64,000 nt of DNA. Origin: Larkinella knui. Lineage in GTDB: Bacteria; Bacteroidota; Bacteroidia; Cytophagales; Spirosomataceae. The position numbers and the translations under genes are program-made. Where the stretch lies: assembly GCF_003858645.1 (NCBI RefSeq), contig NZ_RQJP01000001.1, positions 992,001-1,056,000 on the forward strand, given 5' to 3'. Shown here piece after piece: positions 27,309-35,837 of the stretch (positions within the stretch are counted from its first letter, which is position 1; each line of letters begins with the position of its first letter). Below the pieces are notes generated by a model, which had not been told where the DNA came from, did no database searches, and saw only the letters and a program-made list of their open reading frames with translations.

Positions 27309-30185
27309 TTAATTCATCCGCTCCGGGCGTTGCCTGTTCCGGGGCTGATAGAGCTGATCCGGGCCCTGCCGTTCGCGCCCGGATCTCTGGGTTTGACCGC
27401 TGCCAAATCTGCGCAGATTGTACGTAAAACTGAGCATAAAATACCGGTTCAGAACGCGGGATTGTGTTTCTTCGGTATACGTTTCCGTCACGTTCCGGCT
27501 GATGCTCCGGTTTTGATTCAGCAAATCATACACCTGTATTTTTAATTCTCCCTGCCGGTTTTTGAAGAATTGCCGCGTTAAAGCGACATTCCAGAGCGAG
27601 AAATTTTGAACCGATCCCGCAGATTTCCCCGAATAATTATTGTACGTAACATCGGTCGTAAAAACCAGTCGGAAAGGCAATTGATAGTATAAATCACCAC
27701 TGAGGGATTTAGTAAAATACTCCGTATTTTGCGTCGTTTGAAGCGAATATAAAGCGGTCTGGTAACTAATGTTTCCGCTGAGCCCAAATTCGAGTTTTTC
27801 ATCAAAATTGGAATTGATCCGCGCTCCCTGGCTAAACGTCCAGTTTTGGGAGCGGTTGGTCTGACTATTCACCAGGCTGACACCCCGGTTGAAATTGACG
27901 TTGCTGGTCAGATTGACATTGGCTTTGAGCGGTTGGAAACGCCGGCCGATTGCCAGAAAGGCGTTCATCGTGTAATAGCCGTTCGTATTCACGGGTTGCG
28001 TGGTTTGCGCACCCTGGTTCGTGAACGTCGTGGCATTCACGATCTTGTTGTTGGTTTGCGTCGCATTTAACATGGCAAAAACACTGCGAAAAGTTGTCTG
28101 CTGGAAATTGTTGTAGTTCAGCGATACGGTATTGGTGAACTCCTGTTTCAGATTCGGATTGCCCAGCCGGATGTTCAGCGGATTGGTGTTGTCGGGAACC
28201 GGTTGCAACTGCGAAACGGAAGGCGCATTGGTTCGAGTCCGGTAATTGAGCCGCAGCGTGCGGTTTTTACTGAAGCTGTAGGTGAACATCGCATTCGGCA
28301 GAAGGTTGGTAAAGCTTTTTTGTAACGTCACATCGCTTGTCTGGTTATCGCTGCGGAGACTGGCCTGCTGCATGTCGAAACCCAGCGCATAGGTGTACTT
28401 TAACCGTTTATTTTGCAGGGTAGATCCCAGACGGTTTGTTAGGTAAGTATTGACGAAATTATTGCTGAGTGTCGGGTTAAACAACTCATATTCTTTCGTT
28501 GCTTCATCAAAGTCGTTTACGGTTCGGTTGGAGGTATTGCGGTTGTTTGAAAAGTTATAATGGAACTCGAGCGTTTTACTGAGCGATAATGGTTCGGTAT
28601 ACGTCAGGTTAATCGAGTTGGTGACGGATTTACTCGTCTGTTCATTCCGTTGATTGATGTTCTGGTTTTTACGACCACCGGTTTGCCCGAAAAACTGATT
28701 GATCGACTGGTTAATTCCGTCGGTATTCTGGTTGTTGACGGCCAGGTTCCAGTTGAGGGAAAGCGTCCGGCCTTTGCGCTTAAACTTCCGCATCAACAGC
28801 GCATTGTTGTTGCCGGAAATACCGGTACCGGTCGAATTATACTGCGTAGTGCTGGTGTTAATGAGGTTGGTCGAATCCAGTTGCTCGACGTTTGCGATGG
28901 CCTCATTCGTTAAGGTCTGCGACTGGTTCATGCTTTGGTAGGCCGAATTCTGAATCGTGAAACCGGGTGTAATTCGCAAGGTCGTTAGCGAATCGAGCTG
29001 GTAATTAAACCGCATGTTAAACCGGTGGCTGGTGACCTGATTCTGCGACCTGCTGTTCTGATTGACCTGATACGACGTGTCGGGCAGGGCATACTGCCGG
29101 CGGCTTTGCTGATCGGTTACGGTAGTGAGGTCATTCAGAAAATAGCTGGCGGCCACGTCGGCTTTCTTGCCAAACTCATCGCGGTAATTCAGTCCGCCCG
29201 CCAGCGTTTTGGTGATCGCGTTTGAATTGCCACCATTACCTCCGCCACTGCGACCCCCCGAGATCATGACGCCACCGCCCCCAAAGTTGGCCCCCAATCC
29301 AGCTCCACCGCCAAAAATAGTCTGCCCCGTAAATCCCTGTTGATTGATGTTGTTGGCTTGTCCGATGAGTGAGATCTGCTGGTTGCCGTTGAACCGGTTC
29401 AGGTTGAGCCGGGCCGCATAGCGAATGTCATCGTTCGTTTCGTTCGGACCGGCACCCACGGATTGCTGGCCGAAATAGCCTTTGCGCTTGTTTTTTTTGG
29501 TAACCAGGTTGATGGTTTTACTCCGGTCGCCGTCGTCGATTCCCGAAAACTGGGATTGGTCGGATTGCTGGTCGTACAGCTGGATTTTATCGATAATGTC
29601 GGCGGGGAGATTGCGGGTGGCCATTTTCGGATCATCGCCAAAGAACGGTTTTCCGTCGACCAGCACCTTTTTTACTTCCTGACCCTGTGCTTTGATGGTG
29701 CCGTCGCGGTCGACTTCCACCCCCGGCAGTTTCTTCAGCATGTTCTCCACCATCGCATTCGGCTGCGTCTTGAAAGCTCCTGCGTTGAACTCGACGGTAT
29801 CCTGTTTGATGACAATCGGCGGGCCTTCCTGCTTCACCACGACTTCGTTCAGGTTAACGGCCTGCGAGGTCATTTCAAACGTTCCGGCGTCGGTCACCGG
29901 TTTGTCGGCGGCAATCGAAATCCGCTTCGACTGGTTCCGGTAGCCCACATACGTGATCAAAAGCCGGTAGGTGCCCGCAGCCACATTTTTGAACGCAAAC
30001 GCCCCGTCTCCATCGGTAATCATGAAATTGACGACCGACGAGTCCCGGCCCGACAACAGCGAAACCGTAGCTTCCATGAGCGGTTTTCGCGAGGTGGAGT
30101 CGATCACCGCACCCCGGAGTTGCGATTGGGCGACGGCCGTTGTCAGACTGATCAGGCAAAGGAAGACGGGGAGAAGTGAGCGCAT
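27309..30185 (-). CDS. TonB receptor-like outer-membrane barrel with CarboxypepD_reg domain
   Basis: This 958-residue protein has a signal peptide, a carboxypeptidase regulatory-like domain (about 22-105: LRGAVIDSTSRKPLMEATVS, GDGAFAFKNVAAGTYRLLIT), a plug-like segment (about 115-230: MVENMLKKLPGVEVDRDGTI, KKVLVDGKPFFGDDPKMATR) and a barrel of the OMP_b-brl_3 type. An unusual glycine-rich loop near 290-325 (IFGGGAGLGANFGGGGVMIS and onward) follows the first strands. The barrel gene sits downstream of a GLPGLI gene on the same strand, a frequent pairing. Its ligand is unknown. The inverted repeat at 30226-30361 lies between the two genes. Confidence 0.88.
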   Translation of the reverse strand: MRSLLPVFLCLISLTTAVAQSQLRGAVIDSTSRKPLMEATVSLLSGRDSSVVNFMITDGDGAFAFKNVAAGTYRLLITYVGYRNQSKRISIAADKPVTDAGTFEMTSQAVNLNEVVVKQEGPPIVIKQDTVEFNAGAFKTQPNAMVENMLKKLPGVEVDRDGTIKAQGQEVKKVLVDGKPFFGDDPKMATRNLPADIIDKIQLYDQQSDQSQFSGIDDGDRSKTINLVTKKNKRKGYFGQQSVGAGPNETNDDIRYAARLNLNRFNGNQQISLIGQANNINQQGFTGQTIFGGGAGLGANFGGGGVMISGGRSGGGNGGNSNAITKTLAGGLNYRDEFGKKADVAASYFLNDLTTVTDQQSRRQYALPDTSYQVNQNSRSQNQVTSHRFNMRFNYQLDSLTTLRITPGFTIQNSAYQSMNQSQTLTNEAIANVEQLDSTNLINTSTTQYNSTGTGISGNNNALLMRKFKRKGRTLSLNWNLAVNNQNTDGINQSINQFFGQTGGRKNQNINQRNEQTSKSVTNSINLTYTEPLSLSKTLEFHYNFSNNRNTSNRTVNDFDEATKEYELFNPTLSNNFVNTYLTNRLGSTLQNKRLKYTYALGFDMQQASLRSDNQTSDVTLQKSFTNLLPNAMFTYSFSKNRTLRLNYRTRTNAPSVSQLQPVPDNTNPLNIRLGNPNLKQEFTNTVSLNYNNFQQTTFRSVFAMLNATQTNNKIVNATTFTNQGAQTTQPVNTNGYYTMNAFLAIGRRFQPLKANVNLTSNVNFNRGVSLVNSQTNRSQNWTFSQGARINSNFDEKLEFGLSGNISYQTALYSLQTTQNTEYFTKSLSGDLYYQLPFRLVFTTDVTYNNYSGKSAGSVQNFSLWNVALTRQFFKNRQGELKIQVYDLLNQNRSISRNVTETYTEETQSRVLNRYFMLSFTYNLRRFGSGQTQRSGRERQGPDQLYQPRNRQRPERMN

Positions 30186-30225
30186 AGGAATCAGTTACTT
30201 TCAGGTTGGCTGTACTGGGTATTCG

Positions 30226-30361
30226 GTTTACGGTATTCGGTTTATGGTTTTCAGTATACGGTTTTCGGTATACGGTGGCTGACTCCAGCAATCTACGAAT
30301 GCGTTAGTCCCGGCGGGGAACCACACCGTATACCGAATACTGTAAACCGAATACCGTAAAC
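30226..30361. repeat. Inverted repeat with about 40-base arms (TTCGGTTTACGGTA theme)
   Basis: The left arm (about 30226-30277) and the right arm (30322-30361) are reverse complements, apart from about 14 extra bases in the left arm. The words TATACGG, ATTCGG and TTTACGG are reshuffled inside each arm. It separates the GLPGLI gene from the barrel gene, so the mRNA between them would hold a large hairpin. Confidence 0.8.
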
Positions 30362-31194
30362 TAGTTGCGGTTTTGAAAGGTATTCATCATTTGCTGGCGC
30401 ATGTCGGCCATGGCCTTCTGGCGGATGGCATTCAGCTCATCGGGTGTCACCACCTGAGCGGTTTTGGGCGGTATCACGTCACTTTCTTTCACATCCTGCG
30501 CGGCTACTTTGGTGGCTCTAAAGGCTTCGTTATCGCTTTCAATTTGCAAAACAACCCCTTTTTCGGGCGTCAGGCTACTGATGGGCGAGTAGGTAAACGG
30601 CAATTCGGTGGTGTACCAGACGGTATAGGACAGGTTGCGGAACGGAACCGTTGCTTTCTTACAGGTATACCCCGAAATTTTCTTCGTTTTGCCGGTTTCC
30701 TGCCAGCCCGTTGCGCGTTTCAGCGGGATTTCGGTCTGGTAGTGTCGGGTGACCGAATCTTTTTTAATCGACAGCACTTCGAGGGTTTTCTGAGCGGTCA
30801 GGTCAAAAAACATACTGCGCTCGAAGGGGCGACCCGTGAAATTCCGGTTTCCGCGGCCTTCGGGTCCGCCCGGTCCGGTTTCTCCCGGCCCGCCATCGCG
30901 CACCACCTGCCGGATCATGATGCCGTTTCCGCCGTTGCGGTCCTGCTCTTCCTTGCCGTAGTGGCCGGAAAAAATAAACTGCTGCGTGAACGAACGCGTT
31001 TCGGGCAAATCCGTGGGCGCTTCGGCACTACCGGGCCGCACTTCCTGCCCATCGATGACCATCCGCATTTGGGAAAAGTCGATTTTCTGCATGACTTCAT
31101 ACGAAATCCGGCCGGCCGTGGGCTGGGCCTGGCTCGTCAGGGAAGCGAGGCTCAGGCCAAAAAGAGCAATGGCTACAAAGCGGAATGGTAGCAT
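30361..31194 (-). CDS. GLPGLI family protein
   Basis: The 277-residue product has a signal peptide (ending near SQAQ) and the GLPGLI-family features: an N-terminal GRISYEVMQKIDFSQM, a middle SGYTCKKATVPFRNLSYTVW with the strand-rich core, and a region TYSPISSLTPEKGVVLQIES in the place of the name motif. Function is not established; the family is Bacteroidota-specific and usually next to TonB-like barrels, as here. An extra Gly/Pro/Arg-rich stretch (GGPGETGPGGPEGRGNRN, about 110-128) looks like a flexible loop. Its start is about 70 bases from the TGTTAA repeats. Confidence 0.85.
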   Translation of the reverse strand: MLPFRFVAIALFGLSLASLTSQAQPTAGRISYEVMQKIDFSQMRMVIDGQEVRPGSAEAPTDLPETRSFTQQFIFSGHYGKEEQDRNGGNGIMIRQVVRDGGPGETGPGGPEGRGNRNFTGRPFERSMFFDLTAQKTLEVLSIKKDSVTRHYQTEIPLKRATGWQETGKTKKISGYTCKKATVPFRNLSYTVWYTTELPFTYSPISSLTPEKGVVLQIESDNEAFRATKVAAQDVKESDVIPPKTAQVVTPDELNAIRQKAMADMRQQMMNTFQNRN

Positions 31195-31235
31195 ACGGGT
31201 TGGCGAATTGAAATGGAAGTTGAAAAAAGATGGGA

Positions 31236-31243
31236 CAAAGATG
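31236..31243 (-). promoter_or_regulatory. Candidate -7 box for the GLPGLI operon
   Basis: On the minus strand this reads CATCTTTG, one base off TAnnTTTG, 42 bases before the GLPGLI start. No good -33 TTTG is visible, which would fit a promoter that needs an activator at the neighbouring TGTTAA repeats. Confidence 0.35.
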
Positions 31244-31264
31244 CGGAGGTTGCCTGTAAAGCAC

Positions 31265-31290
31265 TGTTATTTAGTGTTAAACAGTGTTAA
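31265..31290. promoter_or_regulatory. Triple TGTTA(A/T) direct repeat with 10-bp spacing
   Basis: TGTTAT at 31265, TGTTAA at 31275 and TGTTAA at 31285 are spaced exactly 10 bases apart, one helical turn. OmpR/PhoB-family regulators bind repeats with this spacing. The same TGTTAA pair appears at 34294-34309 before the OmpR-type kinase gene. It lies between the GLPGLI gene (minus) and an AraC regulator gene (plus), so either or both may be controlled. Confidence 0.6.
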
Positions 31291-31326
31291 GGAAGAACCC
31301 GGAACCAATTTCTTTACTTTTACCCT

Positions 31327-32184
31327 ATGCAAACCGTTGAATCACTTCTTACGCTCAACCGACAGAACAACAAGCTCGCCATCCGACTTATCGCGCCAAC
31401 GTTCGGCCATCTCCCCCCTGAAATGGCCCGGCAATACGGTCTTACGCACCGCAAACCACACTACTTTTTCCTCTTTATGTTGGCAGGCCACACCCGGCAC
31501 GGTGTCGATCTCCAGCAATTCGATATCAACGCCAATGAGCTTCTTTTCATTTTGCCTCACCAGATCCATCGGCTTCCGGCTACGAAAGAAGGTACTGACT
31601 ATTTCAAGTTGGGTTTTGATGAAAACTGTCTTTCCCTCTTGCCCAGACAGTATCCCTTTCTGGTTAATCCGTTTAACCAGCAAAAACTACACTTTACGGC
31701 ATCGGCAGCTGCCCGGTTAAAAGCTACTTTCGAAATATTGCTTAATTTATTAAGCACCGTAGATACCGATCCGGACCTCATTCTGGCCCACCTCAACAGC
31801 CTGTTGACCGAAATCAATACAGCGTATTTTTCGACCGGCAAAAGCCCCGCCGACGATAAGCTTACCAAATACATCCGTTTCAAACTCTTCGTCGAAGACA
31901 ACCTGACCGATCATACCACCATCCGGGAAATTGCTCAAAAACTCGCCCTCAACACCAACAGCCTCTATGCCATTGTGAAACACTACTCGGGACTTTCTCC
32001 CAAAGAGTTCATTACCAACCGGCTGATACTGGAAGCCAAGCGCCGTCTGTACTACGCCGAAAGTTCCATCAAGGAACTGGCTTACGATCTGGGCTTCAGC
32101 GATCCTGACTACTTTTCCCGGTTGTTCAAAAAAGTAACGGGTCAAACCATCGCCACGTTCGTTCAGGATTTGTCAGGGAACTAA
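31327..32184 (+). CDS. AraC-family transcriptional regulator
   Basis: The 285-residue protein has an N-terminal sensory region (about 20-110, cupin-like: FFLFMLAGHTRHGVDLQQFD, ELLFILPHQIHRL) and a C-terminal double helix-turn-helix (about 190-283: REIAQKLALNTNSLYAIVKH, SIKELAYDLGFSDPDYFSRL, FKKVTGQTIATFVQ). The start ATG lies only four bases after a TACTTTTA sequence close to the -7 consensus, suggesting a very short or leaderless mRNA. The following aldo/keto reductase gene, 67 bases downstream on the same strand, is a likely target. Confidence 0.92.
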   Translation: MQTVESLLTLNRQNNKLAIRLIAPTFGHLPPEMARQYGLTHRKPHYFFLFMLAGHTRHGVDLQQFDINANELLFILPHQIHRLPATKEGTDYFKLGFDENCLSLLPRQYPFLVNPFNQQKLHFTASAAARLKATFEILLNLLSTVDTDPDLILAHLNSLLTEINTAYFSTGKSPADDKLTKYIRFKLFVEDNLTDHTTIREIAQKLALNTNSLYAIVKHYSGLSPKEFITNRLILEAKRRLYYAESSIKELAYDLGFSDPDYFSRLFKKVTGQTIATFVQDLSGN

Positions 32185-32251
32185 TGCGTTTTGTCCAGTT
32201 CATTCCCGGCTGTTCATCAGACCTTTGTTTTCGTACTACTAAATCAAGGTG

Positions 32252-33241
32252 ATGAACAGAAAACTAGGAACAAATGGCCCGCTGGTGTCAGCAATTGGGT
32301 TAGGCTGTATGGGCATGTCGGGCGCTTACGGACAAAGCGACGAAAAAGAAGCCATCGCTACCATCGAAAGAGCCCTCGAACTGGGGCATAATTTTTTAGA
32401 TACCGCCGATTACTATCGCCTGGGCCACAACGAGGAGCTCATTTCCCAGGCCATCAAAGACAAACGTGGCAAAGCTTTTCTTTCGGTAAAAACCGGTCAG
32501 TTGGTAACGGCTGCCCCTGACGGATCTATGACCCCTGGTCCGGTTAGCGGCCATCCCGATTTCCTTCGCAATGCAGTTTTTTACAGCCTCCGCCGTCTCA
32601 AAACCGACTACATCGATCTTTACACCCAGGCTCGGGTAGACCCTGCTATTCCGATTGAAGAAACGGTCGGTGCGCTGGCTGAATTAGTCCAGAAAGGGGT
32701 CATACGGTACATCGGACTCTCGGAAGCCTCGGCCGATTCAATCCGCAAGGCCGCCACTGTACATCCCATCACGGCCTTGCAGATCGAGTATTCGCTGTGG
32801 AGCCGCGATATTGAAGCCGAAATCCTGCCCACCATTCGGGAGTTGGGGATCGGGCTGGTAGCCTACGCACCGTTAAGCCGGGGTTTTCTGAGCGGTGAAA
32901 TTAAAACGCCCGACGATCTCAAGGACAGCCGTGTCAATATGCCCCGCTATCAGGGGGACAACTTTTTCAAAAATCTGGAGCTAGTTGAAAAAATTACCCT
33001 GCTGGCCACTGAGAAAGGGTGTACGCCCGCGCAGTTAGCGATAGCCTGGGTGCTCGCTCAGGGTAATGATATCATTACCATTCCCGGCACCAAACGGATC
33101 CCCTATCTGGAGGAAAACATCGCATCCGAGCATGTACAGCTCACTCGGGAGGATCTGCAAAGCATTGAAGCGATCATGCCGGCGGGAATCGTTTCAGGCA
33201 CCCGCTACCCGGAACGGTTTATGAATGCTCTGAATCAATAA
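32252..33241 (+). CDS. Aldo/keto reductase family protein lacking the catalytic His
   Basis: The 329-residue product follows the AKR barrel: LGTNGPLVSAIGLGCMGMSG, FLDTADYYRLGHNEE (Asp50, Tyr55), LSVKTG (Lys80), YIDLYTQARVDP and GLSEASADSIRKA, ITALQIEYSLWSRDIE and a C-terminal NADP-binding region (IITIPGTKR). In relatives the segment reads YQHRVDP; here His is replaced by Ala (about residue 128), so the catalytic tetrad Asp-Tyr-Lys-His is incomplete. It is probably co-transcribed with the upstream AraC regulator and ends at a terminator. The ATG at 32252 is preferred over the GTG three bases upstream. It may be a reductase with altered chemistry. Confidence 0.9.
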   Translation: MNRKLGTNGPLVSAIGLGCMGMSGAYGQSDEKEAIATIERALELGHNFLDTADYYRLGHNEELISQAIKDKRGKAFLSVKTGQLVTAAPDGSMTPGPVSGHPDFLRNAVFYSLRRLKTDYIDLYTQARVDPAIPIEETVGALAELVQKGVIRYIGLSEASADSIRKAATVHPITALQIEYSLWSRDIEAEILPTIRELGIGLVAYAPLSRGFLSGEIKTPDDLKDSRVNMPRYQGDNFFKNLELVEKITLLATEKGCTPAQLAIAWVLAQGNDIITIPGTKRIPYLEENIASEHVQLTREDLQSIEAIMPAGIVSGTRYPERFMNALNQ

Positions 33242-33282
33242 ACGATTTTTTCCCGCTGTGAAAGCTAGCGATTCGTAACATC

Positions 33283-33334
33283 AAAAAGAGGAGCCGACCA
33301 TGAGGGGAAACCGTTGAGGTTGGCTCCTCTTTTT
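33283..33334 (+). terminator. Rho-independent terminator after the aldo/keto reductase
   Basis: A 17-bp stem (33283-33299 with 33318-33334; AAAAAGAGGAGCC pairs with GGCTCCTCTTTTT) with one G-T wobble, an 18-base loop and a T run, 41 bases after the stop codon. Confidence 0.9.
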
Positions 33335-33412
33335 AGGGAGCACTGGTAAGGATCCTGTTTTTGGGAAATGAATAGCGAAAACGGGCAAACCTGGCGGTTT
33401 TATGGACATTGA

Positions 33413-34144
33413 TTAGTCCTTCCTGGGCGGTGGCAATACCTTTTTCAATGCTTTGAACCAGGTCTGAGCCATTTTTTCGGCACCCAACGCGTTGGGATGG
33501 ACTTTATCGGCAATCGTGTAGGTTTGCCAGTCCCACCCTTTTTCCTGATTAACCAGAATGACTTGCTTGTTATTCAGCTGTTTAACCAGATCCCGTAGTT
33601 GCTCATTCAGAGCCGGGATGTAGCTGTATTTGGGCAATTTTCCGCTGGTTATAACCTGAGCAACCAGGATGATAACCCGGGGATTGATGGACAGTAGTTG
33701 GGTTATAATCGACTTTTGAGCCGCAACGATGCCCGCAACCGGGTTTTCGGTATCAAAATGGTTGTGTCCCGTATGCAGCAGAACAAGGTCCGCCGGAAAC
33801 CGGGTGTAAATACTATCGGCTTTCTGCGCTAAAAATTCCGCATTTTTGCCACTATACCCGGCATTATAAACGGTGTCTGTCTGGTAGATACTGGCCTTCG
33901 GACCGATAAACTTCAGCGGATAACCGGCCTGCTGGACCATTTTCCGAAGGGGAAACAGGTACGAAACAAAATCAGGTCCACCCTGCGTGATCGAATCACC
34001 GAAGCCCAGGAGGGTGATTGCCTTCGAACTGGTGTCGGTATTTGCTGGTTGGGCGGACGCCGGTTGTATCGTAAACCGGGCTGACACGGGCTTTGAAAGG
34101 GCCAGGATGAGAAAGAGTAGGGTTCCGGTTGGCAATGATCGCAT
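33413..34144 (-). CDS. SGNH/GDSL-type hydrolase, secreted
   Basis: From the ATG at 34144 the product has 243 residues: a signal peptide, then block I TLLGFGDSITQGG (Ser51 nucleophile), a Gly block (YNAGYSGKNAEF), block III in a variant form LLHTGHNHFD, and block V DKVHPNALG with the catalytic Asp and His. SGNH hydrolases act on esters, often acetyl groups of glycans. The substrate is unknown. The stop codon lies 79 bases past the terminator, and the gene is oriented towards it. Confidence 0.88.
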   Translation of the reverse strand: MRSLPTGTLLFLILALSKPVSARFTIQPASAQPANTDTSSKAITLLGFGDSITQGGPDFVSYLFPLRKMVQQAGYPLKFIGPKASIYQTDTVYNAGYSGKNAEFLAQKADSIYTRFPADLVLLHTGHNHFDTENPVAGIVAAQKSIITQLLSINPRVIILVAQVITSGKLPKYSYIPALNEQLRDLVKQLNNKQVILVNQEKGWDWQTYTIADKVHPNALGAEKMAQTWFKALKKVLPPPRKD

Positions 34145-34293
34145 AACTGACTTGGTTGAAAATAACTGCAAGAAAAGCATTCAGAGACGATTTGCTTTCT
34201 GATTTTTCAGAACGAGTGCGTTATTTTTCAGAAGCACCTGTATTCCTGTTCCGGGAATGCAGGTGCGCGCAATGGTTAAATAAAGCTACGTAC

Positions 34294-34309
34294 TGTTAAA
34301 CAGTGTTAA
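34294..34309 (+). promoter_or_regulatory. TGTTAA direct repeat, 10-bp spacing, before the OmpR-type kinase gene
   Basis: TGTTAA at 34294-34299 and again at 34304-34309, separated by ACAG so that starts are exactly 10 bases apart. The same 16-base word occurs at 31275-31290. It ends 5 bases before the TTG of the candidate -33 element, the classical position for an activator of the OmpR/PhoB family, so auto-regulation by the RR at 35957 is likely. Confidence 0.6.
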
Positions 34310-34314
34310 CACCG

Positions 34315-34346
34315 TTGGAAAGCCGCCCGAAAAGCCGGTACTTTTG
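34315..34346 (+). promoter_or_regulatory. Candidate promoter of the kinase gene (TTG-N21-TACTTTTG)
   Basis: The -7 box TACTTTTG (34339-34346) matches TAnnTTTG exactly, with TTG 21 bases upstream at 34315-34317. The ATG at 34353 follows six bases after the box, so the message would have almost no leader. Confidence 0.55.
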
Positions 34347-34352
34347 GGCACA

Positions 34353-35831
34353 ATGAAACAGCGCATCCGGTCGATATTTGTTCTGATGACGGTTTGTATC
34401 CTGGGCGTCATGGCGTTTCAGGCCTACTGGCTTTATACCAGCTACCGACTGCACGAGCAGCAGTTTCGACGGACCGTGCGCGGGGCTTTCATTTCGGCGG
34501 TGGAAAAACAGCAGATCAGCGATGCCCGAATCCTGTTTCGGGGAGAAGTGAAAGCTGGAGAACCACGCCGGCGGTTTCATTTCCGCCAGCTGGAATCCGG
34601 CGATGGACCGGAAGACCAGTTTTCGTTCAATCGGTTCAACGACAGCGTTTTAATTCAGTCGACTGACTCGAAAAAGGTGGGCATCAAGGTGATGAATTAC
34701 ACGGTAAGAAGGCAAGTAAGGGAACCAAAATACAGCGTTTTTATCGATACGCTGGCCCGGAAAATCTCCAACAGGCTGATTGTAAACTGGGCGGGCAATC
34801 ATTCGTTCAACCTGAAAAAATTTGACTCGACCTACCGGGCCGAGTTGCTGCTGCGCGACATTGATCCCACCTACCAACTGGACACCATTCAGTTGAAACC
34901 GGAATTGTTTATGCGGCAAATGGAAGAGCTGCCCCGCGCGGGTTCGCCGATTAAAACCCCGCCCATGCCCATCAATCCCGTAAAAAACCAGTTTCTGCAG
35001 GCGTCTTTTGCGAGTCCAACGGGGTATATTTTACGGAAAATGGATTGGCTGCTGGCGGGGTCCGCTCTGTTGATGGCCCTGACAACCTGGTGTTTTCTGT
35101 ACATGGTATCGACGATTTTGAAGCAAAAAAAGCTGTCGGAAATCAAGAACGATTTTATCAATAACATGACCCACGAGCTGAAAACGCCGATTGCTACGGT
35201 TTCCGCGGCCGTCGAAGCCATGCAGCATTTTGGAGCACTGGACGATCCGCAGAAAACGCGGACGTACCTGAACATTTCAAAAAATGAACTCCAGCGTCTG
35301 TCCGATCTGGTCGAGAAAGTGCTGAACATGGCGGTCGATGAAAAGAAGGAACTGGAACTGAATCGCGAATGGCTCAAACCCGCCGACCTGATTCAGGAAG
35401 TGGTGGGGAATCATCAGTTGAAAGCGCAGTCTGGCACGCCGGGCAAGCAGGTCGACATCGAAATAGAAACCGCTCCGGAAACCGCCCGCGTTCAGGCCGA
35501 CCGGCTGCACCTGGCTAATGCCATTAACAACCTGATTGACAATGCGATCAAGTATTCGCCGGACTCGGTTCGCATCCTGATCAACAGCCGGGCCGACGAT
35601 GCGGGCTGGCAGCTGACGGTGGAGGACAACGGCAACGGAATTCCGAAAATGTACCATGAAGCAATCTTCGACCGGTTTTTCCGGGTTCCGACGGGGAATC
35701 TGCACCCGGTGAAAGGCTTCGGCCTGGGGCTGTCGTACGTTCGGCAGGTGGTTGAGAAGCACGGCGGGCGCATCGAGGTGAGCAGCGAGCCGGGGCGCGG
35801 AAGTGTGTTTGTAATCTGGATACCGACTTAG
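34353..35831 (+). CDS. Sensor histidine kinase of the OmpR-partner type
   Basis: The 492-residue product has two membrane segments (about 8-30 and 232-252) around a periplasmic domain of about 200 residues with no recognised fold, then HisKA (NDFINNMTHELKTPIATV, His274) and HATPase_c (NAINNLIDNAIKYS N box, VEDNGNGIP G1, IFDRFFRV F box, GFGLGLSYVRQ G2). The ATG at 34353 is preferred over the TTG at 34344. The partner regulator gene follows after 125 bases containing a 38-bp perfect hairpin. Confidence 0.95.
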   Translation: MKQRIRSIFVLMTVCILGVMAFQAYWLYTSYRLHEQQFRRTVRGAFISAVEKQQISDARILFRGEVKAGEPRRRFHFRQLESGDGPEDQFSFNRFNDSVLIQSTDSKKVGIKVMNYTVRRQVREPKYSVFIDTLARKISNRLIVNWAGNHSFNLKKFDSTYRAELLLRDIDPTYQLDTIQLKPELFMRQMEELPRAGSPIKTPPMPINPVKNQFLQASFASPTGYILRKMDWLLAGSALLMALTTWCFLYMVSTILKQKKLSEIKNDFINNMTHELKTPIATVSAAVEAMQHFGALDDPQKTRTYLNISKNELQRLSDLVEKVLNMAVDEKKELELNREWLKPADLIQEVVGNHQLKAQSGTPGKQVDIEIETAPETARVQADRLHLANAINNLIDNAIKYSPDSVRILINSRADDAGWQLTVEDNGNGIPKMYHEAIFDRFFRVPTGNLHPVKGFGLGLSYVRQVVEKHGGRIEVSSEPGRGSVFVIWIPT

Positions 35832-35837
35832 AAAAGA

